Positions 19,696-29,200 of a DNA stretch of 37,045 nt are shown one piece after another. Under the pieces are notes generated by a model that had not been told where the DNA came from, searched no databases, and was given only the letters and a program-made list of their open reading frames with translations. Every line of letters starts with the position of its first letter. Position 1 is the stretch's first letter. This DNA is from a virus. The position numbers and the translations under genes were made by a program. The stretch covers positions 1 to 37,045 of the IMG/VR virus record IMGVR_UViG_3300030329_003549; one strand, 5' to 3'.

Positions 19696-20023
19696 ATCAG
19701 CAAAAGCAAAGGGTAGAAAATTGCAAAACTTAGTTGTTAAAGAATTAAGAAAAGCATATCCTGAGCTTGAAGATGATGATATAAAGTCACAAATAATGGG
19801 AGTGTCTGGAGAAGATATTGTATTCTCTCCGCTAGCTAAACGCTTAATAGGACTCTCATTTGAATGTAAGAACCAAGAAAGACTCAACTTGTGGGATTCT
19901 TTGACGCAAGCTGAAACTAATTCCGAAGAACGTACGCCTGTGTTAGTATTTAAGAAAAACAGAAGCCAGGTTTATGCCGCTATTCCCTTTAAGTATTTAA
20001 TTAAACTACTATCAACTAACTAA
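19685..20023 (+). CDS. PD-(D/E)XK-type nuclease / resolvase-like (112 aa, GTG start)
   Basis: The run KAKGRKLQNLVVKELRKAYPELEDDDIKSQIMGVSGEDIVFSPLAKRLIGLSFECKNQERLNLWDSLTQAETNS matches a common small phage nuclease with the PD-(D/E)XK core: E/D in SGEDI, then E-x-K in FECKN, with the Q-AE helix behind. The usual annotation is Holliday-junction resolvase or endonuclease. The expected role is processing recombination or replication intermediates alongside Erf. The start is GTG 19685 with a weak AAGAGA. Length is typical. A 41-aa gene follows after ten bases. Confidence 0.82.
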   Translation: MKAKSAKAKGRKLQNLVVKELRKAYPELEDDDIKSQIMGVSGEDIVFSPLAKRLIGLSFECKNQERLNLWDSLTQAETNSEERTPVLVFKKNRSQVYAAIPFKYLIKLLSTN

Positions 20024-20033
20024 GGAGAACATA

Positions 20034-20159
20034 ATGCCGACTGTTTTGTACAGACCGAGGAAGAAACACGCCCAGAATAATCATAATTCCAACAATATTT
20101 TAGTTAATCGTGTTGAGAAATTGATTGAGAGGGTAAATATGCTATTGAAAAGAATGTAG
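20034..20159 (+). CDS. Small basic protein, last gene of the early unit (41 aa)
   Basis: ATG 20034 follows TAAGGAGAACATA. The product starts PTVLYRPRKKHAQNNHNSNN, a basic Asn-rich segment, and continues as an amphipathic helix (ILVNRVEKLIERVNMLLKRM). It is the last gene before the convergent terminator. The good RBS and amphipathic helix support it; the function is unknown. It could form a short coiled coil or bind nucleic acid. Confidence 0.6.
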   Translation: MPTVLYRPRKKHAQNNHNSNNILVNRVEKLIERVNMLLKRM

Positions 20160-20168
20160 CATTCTATT

Positions 20169-20199
20169 ATAGGGATGGGGGTTAGCGCCCCTATCCTAT
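20169..20199. terminator. Bidirectional terminator between the convergent units
   Basis: ATAGG-GAT-GGGG (20169-20180) folds on CCCC-TAT-CCTAT (20188-20199), with an internal mismatch. It overlaps the final codons of the 1007-aa gene and follows the last early gene by nine bases. It is placed to stop both units. Confidence 0.7.
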
Positions 20200-23100
20200 T
20201 CTAGATAAAGAACGTAGAACCTTACGCCTTTCCAATTCTGACATTCGTCCTGTAGCAGGAGCTTTCTTCTTACCTTTTTTACCAGTACCATAAAGCCACC
20301 TTGACCATTCTTTTTGTTCTTTGTCAGGGAAGAATCCAAGTTCTAACCAGAAAAAATCTTTTACACCACCTGATTTCCATGCATTAGAAGAATATGCATA
20401 TGTTCTAGCAGCTTGAGCATTTATCCAAGATAATTGTTCATAAAGTTCTTGGTTTTCATTTCTATTTACAGATTTACGAATTGATTCATTGAATACTTTA
20501 TGTTTCCATCCATGCCTTGGATCTTCTGGACTTCCCATAGATGCGTGTAATAAATATTCATATATGCCTGCAGCCATATCGAAATTAGGGAACCATCCTC
20601 TTGGACCAAATCCTTGGCCATAAGTAACTTCATCAACCCATTCTTGAGTTTCTTTACTAATTTCACCTTCTTCGAACTTTTCCTTACTAGACATTAACCA
20701 TGCAGTCATTTTCTCTGCAGTTTCCGCTATATCATTACTTGCTAATTGTTCGAAGTCAGTCCTAGTTACAACAGAAAGCATTCCTATCATCGGCATCAAC
20801 ATACCCATTCTAATTGCTTTGCCAACTTCAGAACTAGTAAAATCCTTAGCTTTTATAGAATGTCCTGCATCTCTAGCCCATCCATACATAAGGTTAAACA
20901 TATTAAATCTATAATGTGCAAATTGTCCCAATCCAGCTTTAGCAAACTGCACTGTTTTTGATTCATCTCCACGAACTCTTATAGCTTTAGCTTTGGCCCA
21001 CTTAGAATATTCAAAATGCAAGTCCAATGTAGCATTATATGCAATTTCACCTGCAGTATTTTCTATCCACTCAGCAGCTACTCTTTCATGCTTAGCTCCA
21101 TGAATATTCATAACATCATCATAAGTAATTACATAATCTTTACCTTTTTCTCCCTTAATCTTTTCGATAGTAGCTTTCCCTAACATATTTCTTGCCAGCC
21201 AGCTACGATCAGATGCTTCTAAATTTTGATGAGCTAAAGCAAATGCAGTATCAAATGTTTTAGATCTGTTCCAGTCTTCTACAATTTTATGAAACTTTCC
21301 AGTGAGCTTTGTAAGACCTGTTGTTGCTCTAACAACACGCTCTGTCGCTCTTTCACCATCTTTAACTTGTAATTCTCCATTTTTATCTACAAATAAATCT
21401 TTCTCTAACATATAAGCATCATCCAATGCTCCACGAGATTGCTCACTTATATTTGCTGTACCATCTTTGCCCATAACAGCATCCCAAGCATTTGAAGTTT
21501 TACTTTTACCATCATACCATTGAAGACCACGTTTCTTTTTTTGCCTAAGAGCTTTTCCTTTATTATCCTCTGTAGTACCTGAATCTCTATACCATCTAGC
21601 TGCATCCCATAAAGCCCTTCCACCAAATTCAACAAATTCATACATTCTTTGAGTAGCATTTCTAGCAGCAGAACGAAGGTTGCCTCCCATTAATCTAAAG
21701 TAAGTCACAGAAGTCATGAGTCTAATAGCATCTGTCATATAGTTTTCTTTCAATGGATCTACAACTTGAATTTCAGTTCTAACATCATCTAATAAGTTCA
21801 ACATATCCATAGATGCTTCTTCTAAATCCTTCCTGCCTGCTTCTTTAGCTGGATTTAAATGTTCTTTCTGGATAGTTCTAACAGCATCTTCAAATGTAGC
21901 CTTTACATGAGTTTTGTAATTAAAAATACCAATATCATTCACATATTTTTTCAAGAAATAATAAGGATCTGCGTCATAATATTTATCAATAATAGGGCTT
22001 CTATGTTTTGCGATATCTACTATCGTCTCGTCCCACTTATTTAATTCCAGCTCTAACTTTTTATCTAAACTTAATTCATGCCTATCAACTGCACTTTCTA
22101 AGTTTTTAATTGTCTTCATTATACCTAATGTATATTTAGACATATAATGTGGGGAGAAAGCAAGCTTTCCATCACTTACCAATCTTTCACCAGGTTTAAA
22201 TCCTAAAGCCAAGAAATCTTTATCACCAACCATATCTTTATAAGCAATAGTTTTTCCTTCAGTGTCAACAGTATGCTGAAACTCAATAGCCTTTATCATA
22301 CCCTTTATTCTTTCAACAGTTTTGTCTACCCAAGGAAGATTTTTTTCCTTAGAAATTTGTAAGATTTTCTCCAATCCACGAGTAAGACTCACAACACCAT
22401 TTTTGCGAATCTCAACCATATTCTTCTTCATTTTGTATAGGTAATTTTTTTGACGACTATTTAAGTTAACTCCATCTAATTGAATACTTTCTACATCAGC
22501 ACCTTGCAATACGCTATTAATAACTTTATAAGCTCTTCCTGCTCCAATTTCATAAAATCTTTTCAAATCATTTTGGATTCCTGACATTTCAGCTACCAAT
22601 CTTTGCTTTTCAAGTACATTGGTAGTATTTGCAATTTTCTGTTCTAAAATTTGCCTACTATTCTGTAAAGCTCTAATTCTTTTTTGCCCTGCATCGCTAA
22701 GAGTTCTGAGTCCTGGAGTATCCATAACAGAAGAACCTAGGCTTAATCCCAAATTTTTAAATTCAGATAAAAATTCATTCACCTGCTTATTAGATGTTGT
22801 AGTAAAGTCCCTAAAAAAAGAAGTTTCTTTTATTAATTGAGTCTCAAACTTTTTTAACTCAGGAACATTTTGCATAGCTGCACGTGGCAAATGAAACTTG
22901 CTCCAAATCAAACCATCTTTCTTGGCAATCTTTTTATTATACAACCTCAATCCAAATTCAAACTTTCTAAAATCTTTAAAATTAGGTGGATGCTGAGAAG
23001 GATCTAGTGATTTATGAGTATATTTATTCCACAACCATTCAAATGTTTCTGGATTATTCCAACCAGAATCTTGAACATTTTTATAGGCAGCCCCTCTTTC

Positions 23101-23214
23101 CCATGCTTGAGCTAAATCCATCATTTTTCTATGAAGTTTCTCTTTATCAGCTGGTTTCATTTTATCTTCTCTTTTTCTAAGAAAAGATCGTAATCCACAT
23201 GTGAAAACTGACAT
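20191..23214 (-). CDS. Large putative internal/ejected virion protein (1007 aa)
   Basis: No catalytic family recognised. The protein is mostly helical and charged, with coiled-coil stretches (NSRQILEQKIANTTNVLEKQRLVAEM near residue 185) and an RLMGGNLRSAARNATQR element near 508-524 of a type I associate with large phage internal proteins. A methionine-rich hydrophobic helix (MGMLMPMIGMLSVV) lies at about 800-815, with a Gly/Pro/Trp-rich segment after it (GQGFGPRGWFPNF). It is the last gene of the late unit and directly follows the giant polymerase candidate with a TAATG overlap, so both are probably made together and carried in the particle. The start has GAAAGGAGATAGTTA. Confidence 0.7.
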   Translation of the reverse strand: MSVFTCGLRSFLRKREDKMKPADKEKLHRKMMDLAQAWERGAAYKNVQDSGWNNPETFEWLWNKYTHKSLDPSQHPPNFKDFRKFEFGLRLYNKKIAKKDGLIWSKFHLPRAAMQNVPELKKFETQLIKETSFFRDFTTTSNKQVNEFLSEFKNLGLSLGSSVMDTPGLRTLSDAGQKRIRALQNSRQILEQKIANTTNVLEKQRLVAEMSGIQNDLKRFYEIGAGRAYKVINSVLQGADVESIQLDGVNLNSRQKNYLYKMKKNMVEIRKNGVVSLTRGLEKILQISKEKNLPWVDKTVERIKGMIKAIEFQHTVDTEGKTIAYKDMVGDKDFLALGFKPGERLVSDGKLAFSPHYMSKYTLGIMKTIKNLESAVDRHELSLDKKLELELNKWDETIVDIAKHRSPIIDKYYDADPYYFLKKYVNDIGIFNYKTHVKATFEDAVRTIQKEHLNPAKEAGRKDLEEASMDMLNLLDDVRTEIQVVDPLKENYMTDAIRLMTSVTYFRLMGGNLRSAARNATQRMYEFVEFGGRALWDAARWYRDSGTTEDNKGKALRQKKKRGLQWYDGKSKTSNAWDAVMGKDGTANISEQSRGALDDAYMLEKDLFVDKNGELQVKDGERATERVVRATTGLTKLTGKFHKIVEDWNRSKTFDTAFALAHQNLEASDRSWLARNMLGKATIEKIKGEKGKDYVITYDDVMNIHGAKHERVAAEWIENTAGEIAYNATLDLHFEYSKWAKAKAIRVRGDESKTVQFAKAGLGQFAHYRFNMFNLMYGWARDAGHSIKAKDFTSSEVGKAIRMGMLMPMIGMLSVVTRTDFEQLASNDIAETAEKMTAWLMSSKEKFEEGEISKETQEWVDEVTYGQGFGPRGWFPNFDMAAGIYEYLLHASMGSPEDPRHGWKHKVFNESIRKSVNRNENQELYEQLSWINAQAARTYAYSSNAWKSGGVKDFFWLELGFFPDKEQKEWSRWLYGTGKKGKKKAPATGRMSELERRKVLRSLSRIG

Positions 23215-26200
23215 TAACTATCTCCTTTCAATAAGCAATCCCAATGGTTTTTCATCATCTGAGTAGTAGATTGATTAATACCGCCTCTTTCACCTAAATC
23301 TTTACGCCTCAAAGCATCTGCTTCATTTATAAATATCCTTTGTGAACCATATTCTCTAACAGTTCCATCTTCATTGGTGAGATATCGCTGCTTACCCCAT
23401 ATCCTATCTACAGGAATACCTGATGCCTCCATAACTTTAGTTGCTTTATATAATATTGAAGGATCAACTAGTTTCCCTGTTGCATATTCAATTAGAACCT
23501 TAGCAGCATTCCTTTCATTTGCATCTGAAGACTCACGTTTATTAAATATATCTTGAGATATCATTTTCTTTGTAGTTAAAGCTCCATCTAAACTAGCAGG
23601 CTCTGTATACATTCTAGATGTTAATAATTCAATGTCAATATGTCTATTTTTTGATGCGATATAAGCAATGTTTTTCATAATAGTAACATCATTTAAGACT
23701 TCATTAGCAAAGTCTTTTAGCATATAATCTGGCTTATATTCTCCACTAGCAATATCAGTAAGAAGGGCCATTGTAGGTTCATTTAATTTATTTTCTAAAT
23801 ACATATAATCAAATACTGCTTTTTTAGGACCACCTTGATTTACGCTTCTAATATTAACAATTTTATCAGATACATCTGGAGCAAGTAATCGTAATATCAA
23901 TGCTTTTCTATACACAGGATCATCTATATCCTTGAACAATGCATCAAATAATGTTGCTTTTCTTCTAATAGAATACTTAGCAAAATCTTCTCTTGACCTG
24001 AAATCTTTTTCTGCTAACTCTGCACCTAAACTTCTAATTTTAGCTTGTAATGAGCCATAATCTATATTTAAATATTCAACTAATTCATAAATATCCATTC
24101 TATGAACTTTACCATCAGAATCCCTAATTACAGGATTACCACCAAAAGCTTCTGCCAATATACGAAGTCCTTGTTGCTCATCCCCTGAAGTCACCTGATA
24201 TCTTTTCCCATTTTCAATCATTTTATGACGAGTTTTTGATATTGAATTTCTATTAGTTCTGTTTGGTTGAACGACTTCTACTATCTTTCCTTTATTGTCT
24301 AGTACAACAACAGCTTTCCCGCTTCTATTGTAAAAGTCCCCTTGGCCATAACCATAATTTGAAAGCAGCTTAGGAGGATTTATTTCATCATTTTTGCCAA
24401 ACATATAAGAAACAGATTCCTCCATGTCAGCTTTTAATTCTTTAACTCTACTCAATTGAGCAGTTAAATTAGCTAATTCCGTATTTTCTTCTGTAGGTTT
24501 TACAAATTTCTTTTTAGATTCAATTTCTATTGTTAAAGAACGTTCTCTTTTAGCTAATTCTAATAGCCTTAATACTCTAGATTCATCTTTTACATATTCA
24601 TTTAATGCTATATTAAATAATCTATTCTCTTGCTGCAATCTAGTTTCTCTTGCTCCCTCAATAAATCCATTCTCAATATAATCTACTATTTCATCAGATT
24701 TTTTATAACCCTTACCGAATGAACCTTCTTCTTTCATTGTACTTGATTTTATATGTACTCCATGCAATTCACGCATAGCAACATCATAAGGATTTTGAGA
24801 TTCATCGAAATATCTCATAGCACGATTCAATCCAGCTTCAAAATTAACCCTTGGGTCCAATCCCCATTTCCCAGCCTTAGAAATATCTAATGTCTTATTA
24901 TATAAATTAACAAAAGCTCTATTATAGTCTTCTATAGTAGCTCTAGTCTGAACTCCTGCTACATCAGTCTGAACACCTCTATTATATTTTAAATAAGAAT
25001 TTAAAGGATCGATAAGTCTAGCTCTAATTGCATCTCTGACAAATTTAAATCTATCATCCGTCAATTTATATTCATTGACCTTTTTAAAATTACCATAACT
25101 ACCTCTTTCTTCAACTCCTATGTCAAATATACCATTTTCTCCAAACCATATTTCGTCTTGCATGGATCTAATCTTATCTACTGAGGCAGTGGATGGCAAT
25201 CTGTCATACATATCTATAAATCTTTTAGCCATGTCGCTAATATTGTCAACTAAATTAACATACTTACCTGAATTATTTAAACGAACTTGAAGAGTAGCTT
25301 GATTAATATCTACTATATCACCAACATCAAAAGTAAGAAGTAAATTATCTGATTTAAACATATTAGATAGATAAGTAGAAGTTTGATGCATTTTTATAAA
25401 CTGTCCTCTAGCAACATTAACCTCGGCTAATATCATATCATTTGTATAATCCCCAGAAATTAAATCTGGCAATGTTTTGGCAAAGAATCCTGTCTGCACA
25501 TTAGGGTCAAATAGTCTATTGATAGCTCCATCTTGTCCTTCACTAGAACCAGTTATATACCCTGCAACTTTATTTGTTTCTCTCCAAAACTCCCCAGGAG
25601 CTGCAACATAATTAAATGATTTATCAAAGTCGAAATCAGCATCTTGGGGTTTAATCGCATCGACTGAGTTCATCATACTTGTATTCCCTGCATTCTCATC
25701 TACATGAGCTTTACCATCTACTATAGCCATCTTACTGATAACAACATCACCAATCATATTTCTAGGCTGTCTTACATTTAGCATTCCTACGCTCAATCCT
25801 AGTGGATCTAAAGACAATGCTGCGCTTGCAAGAGTAGTGTTTTCATCTATAAGCAATCTTCCTTCCTGATCTTTCATTTCATATGCTTCTTTTTCTATTC
25901 TTTCTGCACGTCTATATGCAGCAGAATTATTACTATCATATTCAAGATGGAAAAAACCTGGATCATCAATATCTCTCAATCTACCTTTCTCATCTATAAA
26001 TCTTCCCTCTACTTGAAGAAACTTCTCTCCCTGAATATCTACTAGGAAGGCATCTGCTTCCCTCATATTCCCATCTTCAGCTTTATACTTAATTCTTTGT
26101 ATTAATACATTATGTACTCCATTTAGCTCAGAACCAGGCTTTTTAAAGAGTTTTTGTGATGCATAGTATGAGGGTAGGAACTCTCCGTAATATTGCACTG

Positions 26201-29200
26201 TAGGCCTATCATTGATTGTAGAACGCACACTTATATCTAAGTTACCGTAATCTGCAGTCATAACGTCCAAAGAACCATCTTCAACGACTCCACCTGAAAT
26301 AGAACCATTGTTTATATAATAATTTATAAGATTTTCTTCAAGTTTTCTTTGAGCCCAAGGCTCTAATATTAATCCATCTCTAGATAGTATTGAACTGATA
26401 GCACTATTAGTCATAGAAGGATCACCAGTTTCTGTCATAGATGATACAACTTTTTGACCTAATGCTGTTCTGAAATAGGGGTCTGTATACATAGTATTCA
26501 AGTCATCTTTATACGCTGTAATCTTTCTTTGTAATCCAATCCATTCAGAGATACCATTCTTATCACTCATATGGATACCTGTATTTGCAGCTACTGAAGG
26601 ATCATGCTCTTTAGATATTGTTCTCAAGCTAAAGGATTCCAATGGAATTTCAGTTATGACATCCTCAACTCGCTCCCTAATAGTATTTCTGTTAACATAA
26701 TCATGCCATCTAATAGGTAATTGCTCTGACGCTACAGGGTTTAAGTTAGCAAATCTATCGGTAGTATCTTCTCCTACTCTACGTTTAAATAAATTCTTTT
26801 TATTAGATGAAGAAAAGGTAAGCATATCAACCCCTAAATCACTCATTAAATCATTCATAACAGGATTATATTTAAATGCAGTTTTACCAAACCACTGTTC
26901 TACTTGACCATAATCAGAACCATCTATTCCCTTACCTTCTGTGACTATCTTAGAATGAGATATTGTAGGTTTTATTCCTCCAGATTTAAATCCAACTACA
27001 TTACCCGTAGCATCAGTTCTAACCATATCTGGATGCAACCCAATCATAGCCATTGAAGCTAAATAAAATTCCTTTGTGACAAAAGTCTCTCCATCAACAA
27101 TTGATTTCTGAGCATCTCCTATCAACTTTAAATTATAAAGATAATCTGGATTGCCTCCTGATCTATCATCACCAAAATCTCCATTGGCAAGCTTTTCATC
27201 TAACTTTACTTTAGCTCTATCTAAACTATTAAATATATTATATTCATTGTTGCTTCTATCAAAGTCAGTTTTTTCATCTTTTATAGTAATAGATTTTACT
27301 TTCTTATCGGCTTCAAACCAATCTTTCACTTGGTCATAAACATTATTGTACAATCTAGACTTACTATTTTGATACATCTTAGCTGTTTTAGCACGATTTT
27401 CAACCGTAGGGACATATCCATTTTTAGTTTCATTCAATTTATCATACTTATAATTACGCTTAATTCTAGAATGTTCTAAATTTATATCTCCATTTCCTAC
27501 TACAAACTCAACATCGTTAGGCATATTTAATAGTAATCTAGTTAGTTTTATTCCCTGAACTACAGACATGTCATCTTTACCACCTCTTATAGTTTGCAAT
27601 AAATCTCTAATAACTTTATGCTTTGGAGTGTCTAAACCTAAATCACCATCATATAGAGCTTCAATTTTTTTATATAACTCTCCACCTTGTGAATATTGAA
27701 TAGCTAATTCCCTATGAATAGAACCAGGACTTTTATCTACTCTAACAACCAAGGAAGTAGATTCATTTATTGGAATAATCTCAAATCTCTCACCTTCTAA
27801 CGAATGGTCTTGATTTACATCTTTTAATTTACTTACATCATCTGTTTTATAAAATTCAGATTCAGCCTTTGAATGTTCTATGCTAAAATTACCTGACTTC
27901 AATGCAGAGTTATATGCTGCTAAATCTCTAGTATTAATGTCCCTAATAGACTTTCCATCCATATCAATGCCTGTACGCTCTGCTAAATAAATAAAGTTTT
28001 GACTAGGGTCTAATAGCTCTAAAATACCTGTTAAGCCACGCTCCTTTGTATTCCCTACTACAGACTCACTTTGTATTAATTTATTGGTACGCAAGTCAAG
28101 CTTTAAAGTTTTAACAACTCTTTTAGAGAAATAATTAGAAGTGATACCATATAAATCCGAATCCATTTGAGCTTGTGAGGGCTTAAGTTCATTAGGCATA
28201 TTTTCAACTTCAATTCTCATTTTAAGTTCTAATGGCTTAACTACAAAGTTCATAAAATTATCATCACTTAAAAGAACATCTCCAGATAATTGTTCTATTT
28301 TCCTAACAAGACTCTTCACATCTGATCTCAATTGAAGACTTCGGATATCTCCTGTTAATTCATAATAATCACCTAGAATATTTCTAGTCATAGATTTTAA
28401 ATCTTCAGAAGATCTCCTTGTAGACCTATCTATTTCAAATAACTTATCAATTTCATTCATAGGCATACGATACTTATTAGAAAAGATAGGAGTAGTAATC
28501 CTCATTGAATTATCCTGAACATCTTTATCTTGAATATTCTTTGAACGTAGTTGCTCTCTAATAAAAGCTTGAGCTGAAGTTTCATTTAATACAATTTGTT
28601 GAGCTTTATCCTGAACCTCTTTAGCTATTCTTAATACATTCTCTGCATATTCCATTCTAGATGAATTGGCTGGACTTTGAGATAATAAATTGAGTACACT
28701 TTCTATATCTCCTTCTTTTCTAGCTAAAGCTCTCAATGTATAGGGGTCATTGTCTTTTAATGCAGTCTTTAAAATTTTCACCAAATCCATAGTTGCTTTC
28801 ATTTCCTTAACAACTATATCCATCTGCTTCTGAACTTTCTCTCTACCTGTAGTATCAAGATTATTCATACCTGATGAAAGCCATTCTAATTGCTTTTCAA
28901 ATTTAGTAACCTCATTATTTAAAAATTCAGAATATTGACCAATCCTATCAAATGCTATATGATCAAGCGCAGCTTCGCCTGTAGCTTTAGATTTCAATAA
29001 TGCTCTATACCAATCACCTTCTTTATTTTCAATAAGATTATCATCAAATGTCATTGGATATTTTGAATCAGCAGCTATAGCCATAACCTTTTCATAATGT
29101 GTTTTTAATGAATTGTAAGCTTCATCGCTTATAGCTCCACTTTCTTTCATAGCCTTTAAATGATTGCCTATAGATTCTACAGATGGAAGAACGACCTTAT

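Noticed and set aside
8225-20160. CRISPR arrays, insertion sequences, integrase or attachment sites
   Set aside because: No regularly spaced repeats, transposase motifs or tyrosine/serine recombinase signatures are visible in either strand.
21859-22044. Plus-strand hydrophobic frames across the 1007-aa and giant genes (also near 29160, 30067, 31426)
   Set aside because: All are short, without RBS, and mirror the helical genes on the other strand.
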